A stretch of DNA of 64,000 bases, from assembly GCF_035610345.1 (NCBI RefSeq), contig NZ_CP141214.1, positions 186,001 to 250,000 of the forward strand, in the 5' to 3' direction. The stretch is from Sinorhizobium meliloti (GTDB lineage: Bacteria > Pseudomonadota > Alphaproteobacteria > Rhizobiales > Rhizobiaceae). The stretch's first letter is position 1. Every line of letters begins with the position of its first letter. The position numbers and the translations under genes were made by a program. Below, in pieces: positions 8,272 through 18,600 of the stretch. The notes below the pieces were generated by a model. The model was not told the DNA's origin. It did not search any database and saw nothing but the letters and a program-made list of their open reading frames with translations.

Positions 8272-8883
8272 TGGAAGGAGAATGCCTTCCTGAATCGCGT
8301 TAGCGCAGTGATACGTGGTGCATACCACAAATCACATTGTTGAAGCACGACGATCGCTCCCTGTCCGGCGCCCACGACCTGCAGCGTGGTCGCCGGACAT
8401 GTCTGCTTTTAAGGAGCCGGCAAAGACGTACTTAAAGGCCGGGATGGGGGCGCAAAGCGGCCATGCGCGCTTCGCCTGTGAGAGTGTGCTTCGGGCCGAT
8501 TTGCGCCGTAGCGCGAGCAAATTCGGATGGCTGCAACGGGTCGATCTTTCCGGTTCCCTCAGTCGCGAGAGGGTGGTGAGCGGAAGTCTGTCGAGAGGGG
8601 GCTAAGAGGCCGTTATGCGCCGTCATCTCAGGCGTTCGATGAGCCAGGGTTCAAGCCTGGAAACAGTCGGCCCGTTTTCTTGATTGTGACGATGAGGCCT
8701 TGATACGGCAAGGCGTCCTCCGGCCTTTAAGCTTGACAGAGCCTACGCACGACGCTTCAGGTAAGGTGCAGTGCCTTCTCAAGTGGTTCCAGAGCGAAGG
8801 CCACGCAGTCGGACAATGGTCGCGCAGAACCCGGGAGCTCTCTTAGCTCCCAATAGGATCCTGGCTCGCCTTTACGGCGCTCG
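8272..8883. other. 612-base intergenic stretch without a convincing gene
   Basis: Only short overlapping frames occur and none has family resemblance. It includes the short string CATGTCTGCTTTT (about 8398), whose first 12 bases also occur near 5003 in another intergenic stretch. Small GC-rich dyads occur but no clear terminator. Probably spacer or decayed sequence. Confidence 0.4.
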
Positions 8884-9963
<1,080 letters not shown>

Positions 9964-10003
9964 GGTGTGGTCCTCCAAAGGTCAGCTTTTACGCTTGACC
10001 TTC

Positions 10004-10027
10004 ATTATCGATATCAATATCAATAAT
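10004..10027. promoter_or_regulatory. GntR operator candidate in divergent promoter
   Basis: A 24-base element beginning ATTATCGATATC and ending ATATCAATAAT is symmetric at 20 of 24 positions. It lies between the divergent ATPase and GntR genes, the natural site for one regulator to control both halves of the transporter cluster. Assigned from symmetry and location only. Confidence 0.55.
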
Positions 10028-10062
10028 CGTAGGCGAGATGGTTGGCAACTCCGCGGACGCAC

Positions 10063-10746
10063 ATGAAGTACTTTTCGGCCCAGTCACATTCGCGAGACGC
10101 AAAACCGGCGAAGTCGGCGGCCGCCTTCAATGCGCTCAAGCGGGACATCATGCTCGGAGTGCTTCCTGCCGGCGCGTCACTGACGGAACTTGATCTTGCC
10201 GCCCATTTCTCCTGCAGCCAGGGGACCGTCCGCGAGGCGCTGCTGCAATTGCAGGAGGAGGGGCTTGTGCGGCGGCAGGGACATCGGGGCACGCAGGTTT
10301 CTGAATGCACTGAAGCCGAAGCGGTGGAGATGTTCCGCGTGCGCCAGCAGATCGAGTGCAGCGGCATTCTGCGTACGCTGCAGATGCCGAGCCGTACCCT
10401 TGTTGCCGATCTAAAGGCTTTGTTCGCTGAGATGCTGCAGGCGGCGACCGTTGGTGACGAGCTTGAGCTCGCCTCTCTCGACCGCGATTTCCATCGTCGC
10501 ATCTTTCAGGATGCTCAACTCCCGGCGCTGGACCCGATCTTGCACCGCTGCCTGGTGCATAATCACCGCTTCAAGATTTCACGCAGCACCAGTCCCCGCG
10601 ATCTTGTCGCAACAGCGCAGCGTCACGGCCCGATCATTGAAGCGGTGGAGAGTGGGGCCGTGGAAAGGGCGAGTGAAGCACTTCGGCACCACATCGCGAC
10701 CATCGTGGACCTCGGTCCCGACGTTTTCCCGGATGCGAGCCAATGA
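10063..10746 (+). CDS. GntR family transcriptional regulator (FadR/FCD type)
   Basis: About 227 residues: an N-terminal winged HTH (SLTELDLAAHFSCSQGTVREALLQL) and an all-helical FCD effector domain with the metal-type His residues (DRDFHRRIF, HHIATIV). The start is uncertain: ATG 10063 is used, while TTG 10042 with AGGCGAG upstream is an alternative. First gene of an operon with an overlapping esterase gene and then the ABC importer, whose sugar or its catabolite is the likely inducer. Confidence 0.88.
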   Translation: MKYFSAQSHSRDAKPAKSAAAFNALKRDIMLGVLPAGASLTELDLAAHFSCSQGTVREALLQLQEEGLVRRQGHRGTQVSECTEAEAVEMFRVRQQIECSGILRTLQMPSRTLVADLKALFAEMLQAATVGDELELASLDRDFHRRIFQDAQLPALDPILHRCLVHNHRFKISRSTSPRDLVATAQRHGPIIEAVESGAVERASEALRHHIATIVDLGPDVFPDASQ

Positions 10747-11723
10747 ACGCGTCTCCCCACATGTCCCGGCTTTCTCCCGAAATGGCCGCGCTCCTTGACC
10801 GCGTCGCGCGAGAAACGGGCCAGCAACCGGATCCGACGACGCTGCCTCCTGCGCAGGGGAGGGCGCTGACTGCACAGAGCAATCGCCGCTGGAACCTCGA
10901 TCTCCCCGAGATGGCTGCTGTGGGCGAAGCCTGGGTCGACGCGGATGAAATCCTTGGTTCTGCGCGCGTGCGGCTGAAGGTTCTCGTGCCGCCAGATCAT
11001 CGGCCGGGCGCGGTCTTCTTCGTGCATGGCGGCGGTTTCGCGTTTTGCAGCCCCGAGACCCATGAGCGCTGTGCGCGCGTACTCGCGCTTGAGTGCAGCC
11101 TGCCAGTGCTGCTGCCGGACTATCGGCTGTCGCCCGAATATCCTTATCCCGCGGGCCTGATGGACATTGTCGCAGCGTTCCGCTCCGCCTTTGCCGTCAC
11201 CGGCGCGTTCGGCGTCGGTGACGGCCCTCTCATCCTTGCAGGCGACTCGGCGGGTGCCAACCTGGCGCTGGCCGCCATGCTTCACGCGCAAGCCACAGCG
11301 AAGACCGCTGCGGCCGGCGCACTGCTTTTCTATGGAATCTATGCTGGCAATTTTCGTACGCAATCCTACTGCGATTTCGAGAATGGACCGGGTCTGACGA
11401 CCGCAAAGATGCAACGCTATTGGCACTGGTATGTCGGCCACCGAGATATGTCAGCCGACCCCTTGGCCTGTCCGCTCGTCGCTTCGGACGAAACACTGAA
11501 GGCCCTGCCGCCACTTCACCTGATGGCCGCAGGTGTCGATCCGCTGCTTTCCGACAGCATCCTGCTGCACGCCCGCCTCAAGAGCCTCGGGCGCAGCGAT
11601 ACTCTGACGGTCGTGCCGGGTGTTACGCACGGCTTTCTACAGAATACCCTCGATCTGGCTGCCGCGCGGGAGGCGCTGGTGGCCGCGGGGGCGGCGGCAA
11701 AACGAATGGCTGCCGGTAACTGA
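10743..11723 (+). CDS. Alpha/beta hydrolase, hormone-sensitive-lipase family esterase
   Basis: 326-residue HSL-type esterase. It has the oxyanion-hole motif HGGGF at 95-99, nucleophile Ser169 in GDSAG, and probable Asp266 (VDPLL) and His296 (THGF) completing the triad. No signal peptide, so it acts in the cytoplasm. Its ATG overlaps the GntR stop by four bases and the binding-protein gene follows 24 bases later. The tight linkage suggests it removes an ester (for example acetyl or another acyl group), or opens a lactone, on the imported sugar. The reaction is inferred from context. Confidence 0.9.
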   Translation: MNASPHMSRLSPEMAALLDRVARETGQQPDPTTLPPAQGRALTAQSNRRWNLDLPEMAAVGEAWVDADEILGSARVRLKVLVPPDHRPGAVFFVHGGGFAFCSPETHERCARVLALECSLPVLLPDYRLSPEYPYPAGLMDIVAAFRSAFAVTGAFGVGDGPLILAGDSAGANLALAAMLHAQATAKTAAAGALLFYGIYAGNFRTQSYCDFENGPGLTTAKMQRYWHWYVGHRDMSADPLACPLVASDETLKALPPLHLMAAGVDPLLSDSILLHARLKSLGRSDTLTVVPGVTHGFLQNTLDLAAAREALVAAGAAAKRMAAGN

Positions 11724-11747
11724 CGTGGGTTTTCAGAGGAGGAGACA

Positions 11748-12950
11748 ATGAAAAACTGGAAGAAACTGGCAATCGGCGCTGCGTTCGCGACGTCGCTTCT
11801 CGCAGGCACTGCATCGGCGGAAACTGTCCGCTTCTGGTATCACTTCGACAATCCCGAAAATCCGATGGATGATCTGGTCGCCAAGTTCGAGGCCGCCAAT
11901 CCGAGCATCGAGATCGAGGCGGAAAACGTTCCTTGGAACAGCTATTACGATAATCTCTACACCGCGCTTGTCGGGGGCAATGCCCCGGATGCTGCCATGG
12001 TGAAGCTGTTTGCGCAGCCGCGTCTCATCGAAATGGGAGCGCTGGAGCCGATCGGCGAGCGCATCGATGCCTGGCCCGGCAAGGCGGACCTGCTCGACAA
12101 CCTGCTGGAACTCAACAAGGGTCCGGACGGCCAGCAGTATTATCTACCGATCCAGTACGTCGTGCTTTATCTCTATTATCGCGCCGACCTCTTCGAGCAG
12201 GCGGGCCTAAAGCCGCCTGCGACCTGCGAGGAGTTGCGCGACGCGGCAATAAAGCTCACCAAGGCGCCTGAGACCTACGGCTTCGGCCTGCGCGGCGGAA
12301 AGGGTGGATGGGACCAGTGGGGCGCCTTCGTGCTCTCGCAGGGCGCCAAGCTCGAGTCCGGTGGTCTAACGACGCCGGAGGCGATTGCCGCCAACCAGTG
12401 GCTGATCGATCTCTTCCAGAAGGACAAGGTCATTCCGCCATCGGCACCGAACGATGGCTTCCAGGAAATCACCGGTGCCTTCAAGAATGGCACGACGGCG
12501 ATGACGATCCATCACATCGGCTCTTCCAACGACATGGTCAAGGCGCTTGGCGACAAGGTTTCCGCCGTGCCGGTGCCGGAATGCGGCGGTGGGCGCTGGA
12601 CGTCCTACGGCGATGAGTCCTTGGCTATCTTCACTTCGTCGGAGGTGAAGGATGCGGCGTGGAAGTGGATATCCTTCCTGGCCGAGGGTGACAACAACGT
12701 GGCCTTCAACAAGGCGACCGGCCAGATGACCGTGACGAAGAGCGGCGCAGAAAATTGGACGCTGCATGAGCGTCGTTTCGTGGACGCGACAGTTCAGTCA
12801 CTGCCGTTCGCCCATGTGCTGCCGCAGAACACGGCGACGTCGGAGTTCGTCAATACGGCCTGGCAGACGGCGATGCAGCAAGCGCTGACCGGCCAGATCA
12901 CCTCCGAGCAGATGATGCAGCAGCTCGAGGCGCTATTCGCGCAGCAGTAG
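11748..12950 (+). CDS. ABC transporter substrate-binding protein, family 1 (carbohydrate)
   Basis: 400-residue extracellular solute-binding protein. The N-terminal Sec signal (KNWKKLAIGAAFATSLLAG, cleavage near ASA-E at about residue 25) is followed by a MalE-like fold (VRFWYHFDNPENPMDDLVAKFE). GGAGGAGAC precedes the ATG. It captures the sugar in the periplasm for the permeases downstream. A strong hairpin follows the gene, consistent with its transcript being kept at higher level than the permease transcript. Confidence 0.93.
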   Translation: MKNWKKLAIGAAFATSLLAGTASAETVRFWYHFDNPENPMDDLVAKFEAANPSIEIEAENVPWNSYYDNLYTALVGGNAPDAAMVKLFAQPRLIEMGALEPIGERIDAWPGKADLLDNLLELNKGPDGQQYYLPIQYVVLYLYYRADLFEQAGLKPPATCEELRDAAIKLTKAPETYGFGLRGGKGGWDQWGAFVLSQGAKLESGGLTTPEAIAANQWLIDLFQKDKVIPPSAPNDGFQEITGAFKNGTTAMTIHHIGSSNDMVKALGDKVSAVPVPECGGGRWTSYGDESLAIFTSSEVKDAAWKWISFLAEGDNNVAFNKATGQMTVTKSGAENWTLHERRFVDATVQSLPFAHVLPQNTATSEFVNTAWQTAMQQALTGQITSEQMMQQLEALFAQQ

Positions 12951-12986
12951 CCCCCGGAGCGAGCAGTCTGCGCACGCTCCACCCTT

Positions 12987-13020
12987 GCCATCCGCCCGCC
13001 CGAACCTCAGGGCGGATGGC
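12987..13020 (+). terminator. Perfect 11-bp hairpin after the binding-protein gene
   Basis: GCCATCCGCCC (12987-12997) pairs perfectly with GGGCGGATGGC (13010-13020) around a 12-base loop. There is no U-run. Hairpins in this position in sugar ABC operons protect the upstream binding-protein mRNA and attenuate the permease genes; that role is inferred here. Confidence 0.75.
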
Positions 13021-13050
13021 TTCCGAATGCCAACTGCCGGGAACGACCGC

Positions 13051-13974
13051 ATGACCGCGACAACCGCTCCATCTCCGACGACGCCTGCCATTCCGACGCC
13101 CTGGAGCGTGCGGCTGATGCCATACATGCTGCTGGCGCCGGCCGTGGTCGTCACGCTGTTCATCGTCTTCTTTCCCATGGCCCAGGCGGTCTTCACCAGT
13201 CTCTACGATCTTGTCCTATGGAAGCCGAACGCCAGCCGTTTCGTCGGGTTCGGGAATTATGTGAAGCTCTTCGCCGATCCCGTCTTCTGGACTGCACTCG
13301 GCAATACCGCCATCTGGATCGGCCTGACAGTGCCGCTTCAGATGGGGCTCGGCCTGTTGACTGCGCTGCTGCTCAACCGGGAATTTCCCTGGCGGGGACT
13401 TGCGCGCGCCCTCATCATCATTCCGTGGGCCCTGCCGAGCGTGGTGATCGCGTTGATGTGGCGCTGGATCTACGATCCCAATACGGGCGTCTTAAACGAT
13501 ATCTTCATCTATCTCTCTGTCGTGCAGTCCGCCGTGCCGTGGCTTGCCGATCCGAATCTAGCGCTTTATGCGATCATAGCGACGCTCACCTGGCAGGGCT
13601 TTCCCTTCTTCGCCGTCATGATCCTTGCCGGCCTCCAGGGAATTCCACGGAGCCACTATGAGGCCGCGTCCATCGACGGCGCCTCTCCATGGCGCCAGTT
13701 CGTGCATATCACGCTGCCTGGTATCGCCCCGGTGCTGGCGACGGCGGGACTGCTTCGCGTCATTTGGGTCGCCAATTCCATGGACGTCATCTTCGTCATG
13801 ACCGGCGGCGGCCCGGGCTATGCAACCCATACGCTGCCGCTCTACGCCTTCGTCCGCGCCCGCCAGAACCTCGATTTCGGCTACGGCACGACGATCGCCG
13901 TGACTTTCACGATCCTGCTCGGCGCGATCGTCGCCGTCTATCTTGCCCGTACCATGCGGGAGGTTGAGCGATGA
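13051..13974 (+). CDS. Carbohydrate ABC transporter permease (MalF type)
   Basis: 307 residues with six predicted membrane segments. The EAA loop that contacts the ATPase is near the C-terminal third (HYEAASIDGASPWRQF, ending in LPGIAPVL). ATG 13051 follows GGGAACG and fits the short hydrophilic leader before the first membrane helix; ATG 13027 is an in-frame alternative. Its stop overlaps the start of the second permease by four bases. Confidence 0.9.
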   Translation: MTATTAPSPTTPAIPTPWSVRLMPYMLLAPAVVVTLFIVFFPMAQAVFTSLYDLVLWKPNASRFVGFGNYVKLFADPVFWTALGNTAIWIGLTVPLQMGLGLLTALLLNREFPWRGLARALIIIPWALPSVVIALMWRWIYDPNTGVLNDIFIYLSVVQSAVPWLADPNLALYAIIATLTWQGFPFFAVMILAGLQGIPRSHYEAASIDGASPWRQFVHITLPGIAPVLATAGLLRVIWVANSMDVIFVMTGGGPGYATHTLPLYAFVRARQNLDFGYGTTIAVTFTILLGAIVAVYLARTMREVER

Positions 13975-14804
13975 ACAGACCCTCCACGTTCCGCCGTATC
14001 CTCACCACCGACCTGCCGGTACTCTTGATCGTGCTCTTCGCCATGGGGCCCTTCGTCTGGATGGTGCTGACTTCGCTTACGCCGACGGAGGCGCTGAACG
14101 CAACCGGCGTTTCCGTGTCGCCCGCCGGCTGGAGCCTCGACAACTATGTGCGCCTGCTCCAGCAGACCTCCTTCCTCGACAACATGTTCGACAGCCTGAT
14201 CATAGCCTGCGGCACAGTGGTGCTCGGCCTTGCCGTCGCGGTGACGGCCGCCTACGCCTTCTCGCGCTTCCGCTTTGCGGGCCGCAAGCTTCTGATGTTG
14301 CAGTTCCTGCTCATCAACATGTTCCCGATCGTGCTCCTGATCCTGCCGCTCTTCGTGCTGATGCGGAAGGCTGGCATTCTCGACACCCATTTCGGCCTGA
14401 TCCTCGCCAATGCAACGGTCGCCATTCCCTTCGCGGTCTGGATGCTAACGAGCTATATCGGCGCGATCCCGAAGAGCCTTGACGAGGCGGCGATGATCGA
14501 CGGCTGCTCGCGGCTGACGGCGTTGCTCCGGGTCGTGCTGCCACTCACGATACCAGGCATTATCTCCACCGGCATCTACATCTTCATCACGGCCTGGAAT
14601 GAATATCTCTACGCGCTGACGCTCGGCGGCAGGAACGTCCGTCCGGTCACGGTGGCGATCCAGACGCTGATCGGAGAATACCAGATCGAATGGGGCCTGC
14701 TTGCGGCGGGCGCCGTCGTCGGCGCGATGCCGGCCACCATCCTTTTCCTTCTCGTGCAGCGCCGCCTGATCGGCGGGCTGACCCAAGGCGCGGTGAAGGG
14801 CTGA
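13971..14804 (+). CDS. Carbohydrate ABC transporter permease (MalG type)
   Basis: 277 residues with six predicted membrane segments. The EAA motif ([17 protein letters not shown], then LPLTIPGI) lies near residues 163-192. Forms the inner-membrane channel with the upstream permease and the divergently encoded ATPase. The start overlaps the upstream stop by four bases, indicating translational coupling. Ends 22 bases before the isomerase gene. Confidence 0.92.
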   Translation: MNRPSTFRRILTTDLPVLLIVLFAMGPFVWMVLTSLTPTEALNATGVSVSPAGWSLDNYVRLLQQTSFLDNMFDSLIIACGTVVLGLAVAVTAAYAFSRFRFAGRKLLMLQFLLINMFPIVLLILPLFVLMRKAGILDTHFGLILANATVAIPFAVWMLTSYIGAIPKSLDEAAMIDGCSRLTALLRVVLPLTIPGIISTGIYIFITAWNEYLYALTLGGRNVRPVTVAIQTLIGEYQIEWGLLAAGAVVGAMPATILFLLVQRRLIGGLTQGAVKG

Positions 14805-14826
14805 ACCGAGTGAAAGAGGACAGACA

Positions 14827-15708
14827 ATGAACCCCGTCGGGTTGATCTCCATGCAATATGCGCGGCCGTTTACGTCGGAGCATTTCCCGCTGTTTTCCGA
14901 GATGAAAAGGCTCGGCTACGATTTCGTCGAGCTTCTTGTGCCTGAACCGGGCGAGCTCGACCTGAAGGAGGCGCGCCATGCGCTCGAGGCTGCCGAGCTC
15001 CAGGTCGTTCTCGCCGCCCGCGTCAACCTGCAGCGCAATCTTTCGTCGGATGATCCGGGCGCGCATCGCGCCGGCGTCGACTACCTCAAATATGCGGCCG
15101 ATTGCGCCGCAGCTCTCGGCGCCACGATCGTCGGCGGGCCGCTCACGGGCAACCCGCTCGTCTTTGCCGGTCGGCCGCCGCAGCCGGTGAGCGAGGAGGA
15201 GCGCTTTTTCCGCAAGACTCGCTGCGTCGCGGGTTTGAAGGAAGCGGGCGATCATGCTGCCAGACTGAACGTCGTACTGGCGGTCGAGCCGCTCAACCGC
15301 TTCGAAAGCGACGTGCTCTGCACCACACAGCAGGCGATTGAACTGCTCGACGCTGTCGATCATCCAGCCATCCAGCTCATGCTCGACACGTTCCACATGC
15401 ACATGGAGGAAGCCTCCATTGCCGAAGCGATCCGACTCGGCGGAAAGCGCGTCGTGCATTTTCAGGCCAACGAGAACCACCGCGGCTTTCCCGGTACAGG
15501 GGCGACGGATTGGGTCGAGGTATTCCGCGCGCTCCATGATATCGGTTACGGTGGCCCTATCTCGCTCGAACCCTTCCGTCGCAACGACGACCGCTTCGGC
15601 GTTCCCTTTGCGCAGTGGCGTGCTCCGCACGAGGACGAGAGCGAACGTCTCGCCGCGAGTGCCGCATTCATCAAGTCCCACATCCTGCTTACGGAATATC
15701 GTCGATGA
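14827..15708 (+). CDS. Ketose 3-epimerase-like sugar isomerase (TIM barrel)
   Basis: 293-residue AP-endonuclease-2-type TIM barrel. It carries the residues that bind the metal and sugar in D-tagatose/D-psicose 3-epimerases: Glu154 (VEPLNRFE), Asp187 and His190 (LDTFHMHMEE), His211 in the H-F-x-x-N-E-N-H-R-G stretch, and Glu248 (LEPF). GAGGACAGACA precedes the ATG. In the operon it would interconvert ketose intermediates of the imported sugar. The exact sugar is unknown, and 3-keto-sugar isomerisation is an alternative. Confidence 0.85.
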   Translation: MNPVGLISMQYARPFTSEHFPLFSEMKRLGYDFVELLVPEPGELDLKEARHALEAAELQVVLAARVNLQRNLSSDDPGAHRAGVDYLKYAADCAAALGATIVGGPLTGNPLVFAGRPPQPVSEEERFFRKTRCVAGLKEAGDHAARLNVVLAVEPLNRFESDVLCTTQQAIELLDAVDHPAIQLMLDTFHMHMEEASIAEAIRLGGKRVVHFQANENHRGFPGTGATDWVEVFRALHDIGYGGPISLEPFRRNDDRFGVPFAQWRAPHEDESERLAASAAFIKSHILLTEYRR

Positions 15709-16700
15709 CACTCAAGATCGGTTGGATTGGCTGCGGCGTCCACGCCACTCAGATGCTGCTTCCGCAACTCGTTCGCCATGATGTGCAGATCGGCGCGCTC
15801 TGCGATATCGACGGCAATCGTCTGACCTCGGCCGGGCGGCAGTTCGGCGTCTCAAACCTGACGAGTGATGCGGAGGAGCTCATACGCCGCTCCGACATCG
15901 ACGCCGTCGGCATGGCGGTGGGGCCGGACCAGCATCTCCTGTTCGGCAAGATGGCGCTAGAGCGGGGCCTTCCCGTCTTCATGGAAAAGCCACCGTCCGG
16001 TAGCGCCGCCGGGGCACGCGAACTGCTCGCTGCCTCGGAAAAGTCGGGCAAGCCGCTGCTTCTCGGCTTCATGAAGCGCTATTCAGCAGGCAACAAGATC
16101 GCGGCCAACATCCTGCGGTCTGGTCATTTCGGCGAAATCTACGGCCTTACCGGCTACTACATGACCGCGCCCGGCTATTTCGCAGGCAATGTCGACTATA
16201 CCGGCTTCTTCCTGCATCACTGTGTGCATTACATGGACCTCGTCTCCTTCCTCGTCTCGCCGGTCACCAAGCTGACGGCCCGCAAGGTCGAGAAGGGCAG
16301 GGGCAAGGTGCTCTTCCATGTGAACTTCGATTTCGAATGCGGCGCCATCGGCACCATCGCCATGGGCACCGCGCAATCGCGCGGCGCGCCCGTCGAACGC
16401 ATCGAAATTATGGGCGATCACCAGCGCATCGAGGTCGACAACGTCATCGACGTACGTTGGAACCGCAACCCGCCCTTTAAGGTCGACGATCCCGCTGCCG
16501 CGCTTGACGATGCCGTCGACACGTTAATCTGGAAACCCAACTTCACTGCGGCAGCCAACGAGGACCCAAAGGGTTACCATTCGCTGCTCGCCGACGTTAT
16601 CCCGGCGTTAGCGGGACATAAAACTTCGGCCCCGACGATCGCAGACGGCGTGGTTGCCATGGAACGTCTCGAAGCATTGCGCCGCGTGTTGGCGTTGTAG
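15705..16700 (+). CDS. Gfo/Idh/MocA family oxidoreductase
   Basis: 331 residues. N-terminal Rossmann domain with G-x-G-C-G (residues 6-11, GWIGCG) and the conserved MEKP motif (Lys95), then the family's mixed alpha/beta substrate domain. ATG 15705 overlaps the isomerase stop by four bases; an upstream in-frame extension is only a shadow of the isomerase gene. Likely an NAD(P)-dependent sugar or cyclitol dehydrogenase acting with the isomerase. Last gene of the transporter operon. Confidence 0.92.
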   Translation: MTLKIGWIGCGVHATQMLLPQLVRHDVQIGALCDIDGNRLTSAGRQFGVSNLTSDAEELIRRSDIDAVGMAVGPDQHLLFGKMALERGLPVFMEKPPSGSAAGARELLAASEKSGKPLLLGFMKRYSAGNKIAANILRSGHFGEIYGLTGYYMTAPGYFAGNVDYTGFFLHHCVHYMDLVSFLVSPVTKLTARKVEKGRGKVLFHVNFDFECGAIGTIAMGTAQSRGAPVERIEIMGDHQRIEVDNVIDVRWNRNPPFKVDDPAAALDDAVDTLIWKPNFTAAANEDPKGYHSLLADVIPALAGHKTSAPTIADGVVAMERLEALRRVLAL

Positions 16701-16824
16701 TTTTTTGGGTCTAAGGCATGACAAGGCTGAGTCACAGCGGACACTGCGCGGGTTTGTCGAAGGGCGTCGCAGCGCGATCGCATCGAGATCAAGCTCAACG
16801 CCGCAACGTACGGCAGTGCCCGTC

Positions 16825-17427
16825 TCAGCCTCTCAGTGTTGCCAAGACTATGACGATCGCGAGAGCAGTGTCCAGCATGAAGCAGAACTCGGCCATCGAC
16901 CGTACGACGACTTTGTTTTTGACGTGGTGATAGACGTCCCAGCCGGCATGCGCGACCAGTCCCGCCGCTACCAGCAGCGCTCCCACAAAGGGGCTGATGA
17001 AGAGGGCCACGGTTGCTAAACCGCCGAAGGCGCTCATTGCGATGGCTTGCAGCGGCAGTTCAGGGTTAGGACGTCTCAGAGTGCGGATCACGCCATAGAC
17101 CGCAAAGAGGGCGGCGAGGATAAGCATCGCCCATGTCGCATCGAACGGTATGAGGCCGAACCTTGCGACGGTGATCACTACAACCGATAGCAGGAATACC
17201 GGCCAGGAAACCCAAGGAATCTCCAAGGCAGCCGCTGCCAGGTACACGAGGCCCGAGGCGACGACGATCGCAGCCAAGTCCGTGCCGTGCTCCGAACCAT
17301 TGAGCAGATCGACCGAAACGAAAGCCGCGAATGCCAGGCCGATAGCCGTGGGCCACCATTGTATCGACTGCCAGCCCGACGTGGGGGATTCGGGCGCTGA
17401 CTTTGCTGGTTCCGATGCTTCAGTCAT
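16825..17427 (-). CDS. Membrane protein of unknown function (about six TM helices)
   Basis: 200 residues from an ATG preceded by GGGAGGAG. A hydrophilic leader (TEASEPAKSAPES) is followed by several hydrophobic segments (LAFAAFVSVDLL, LAAIVVASGLVYLAAAAL, WPVFLLSVVVITVA, MLILAALFAVYGV, VALFISPFVGALLVAAGL) and a conserved-looking HAGWDVYHH motif near the end. I do not recognise a named family beyond small inner-membrane proteins. Divergent from the GlxA-type regulator with 105 bases between them. Confidence 0.75.
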   Translation of the reverse strand: MTEASEPAKSAPESPTSGWQSIQWWPTAIGLAFAAFVSVDLLNGSEHGTDLAAIVVASGLVYLAAAALEIPWVSWPVFLLSVVVITVARFGLIPFDATWAMLILAALFAVYGVIRTLRRPNPELPLQAIAMSAFGGLATVALFISPFVGALLVAAGLVAHAGWDVYHHVKNKVVVRSMAEFCFMLDTALAIVIVLATLRG

Positions 17428-17532
17428 GATTACTCCTCCCTGCGTTGACGCGGTCCTTGGCCGACCACCAGTGTGAACACTAGCAGGCACACAGAGTTGG
17501 CAGGAATGACAAAAGGATGGTAAATCCTGCCA

Positions 17533-18504
17533 GTGCTGCATCATATCGTCATTGCCGTCTATCAAGATTTCGAATTGCTGGATGCGACCGGCCCGGCTTC
17601 AGTTTTCGCATCCGCCAACCAGGCACTCGCAGAGGATGGAGAACCTGGACGCTATGCCGTGCATTTGGCCTCGCCGACTGGCGGTGCGGTGCCGAGTAGC
17701 AGCGGGGTCGTCGTCGAAACCAAACCACTGGCGAAGGTGCCACGACAGGTGGACACAATCCTGGTGGCCGGGGCCGAGGCCGGCGCGGTCACGGCAGCAA
17801 CCCGGACGCCGGAATTAGGGCGGTGGTTGTTGCGGAGCGCCTCGTCCGTCAGACGACTCGGGTCGGTTTGCGCCGGCTCCTTTGTGCTCGCAGCGGCGGG
17901 ACTGGTGGACGGTAAGCGTGTTGCCACACACTGGAGCGCATGCGAAGCGCTCGCGCGACTCTACCCCTCCCTTACGGTCGACGCCGATGCACTCTATGTC
18001 GTCGACGGCAACGTCTGGACATCGGCGGGAGTAACCACCGGTATCGACATGGCCCTCGCCATGGTCAGCGAGGATCTCGGCAGCGCGCTTGCCAGTCGGG
18101 TCGCCAAGCGCCTAGTCCTCTACGCACGCCGTCCCGGCTATCAGTCTCAGTCCAGCCCGCTGCTGCGTGCCCAGGCGAAAGCCGATGCTCCTCTCGCAGA
18201 TCTCCTGGTGTGGGCACAAGCCAATCTCGATACCGCGCTGGATGTGCCGAGCCTTGCAGCCAGGGTTGGCCTCTCGGAGCGGACGTTTTACAGACGGTTT
18301 GTCGCCGCGATCGGCGAGACGCCGGCACAGTATATCGAGACCGTGCGGCTGGACGCGGCGCGTATCTTGCTCTCCCAAGAACTTCCGTTGAAGGAAATCG
18401 CAAGGCGGGTGGGGCTTGCGCCGACCGCACGCTTCACGCAGGTCTTCCAAAGACGCTTCGGGGTGACGCCGCGACTCTTCCGTGAGACCCATACGAACAG
18501 GTGA
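17533..18504 (+). CDS. GlxA-type AraC family regulator (DJ-1/PfpI-like N-terminal domain)
   Basis: 323 residues. Residues 1-190 form a class I glutamine-amidotransferase-like (DJ-1/PfpI) sensor domain with the nucleophile-elbow Cys in SVCAGSFVLAAAG. The C-terminal 100 residues hold two AraC HTH motifs (VPSLAARVGLSERTFYRRF, and the second around LKEIARRVGL). The start is GTG at 17533 with AAAGGATGG upstream. Such proteins regulate amine or aldehyde metabolism in several bacteria; the target here is probably the divergent membrane protein or itself. Confidence 0.9.
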   Translation: MLHHIVIAVYQDFELLDATGPASVFASANQALAEDGEPGRYAVHLASPTGGAVPSSSGVVVETKPLAKVPRQVDTILVAGAEAGAVTAATRTPELGRWLLRSASSVRRLGSVCAGSFVLAAAGLVDGKRVATHWSACEALARLYPSLTVDADALYVVDGNVWTSAGVTTGIDMALAMVSEDLGSALASRVAKRLVLYARRPGYQSQSSPLLRAQAKADAPLADLLVWAQANLDTALDVPSLAARVGLSERTFYRRFVAAIGETPAQYIETVRLDAARILLSQELPLKEIARRVGLAPTARFTQVFQRRFGVTPRLFRETHTNR

Positions 18505-18600
18505 GCCATGTTAGACGCAAAGCTCAGCTGAACTCATACTAAAACAAATGTCCGTCAATTGGGCCTAATGAGGCGAGTGAAGTGAAACGAACGGAAATGG

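Noticed and set aside
10623..11441. Minus-strand frame of 272 codons opposite the HSL esterase
   Set aside because: Shadow frame; the esterase has a full catalytic triad on the other strand.
14647..15711. Long minus-strand reading frame (354 codons) opposite the isomerase gene
   Set aside because: Antisense shadow of high-GC coding DNA; composition is Arg/Gly-rich and no family motif is seen, while the plus strand carries a complete TIM-barrel enzyme.
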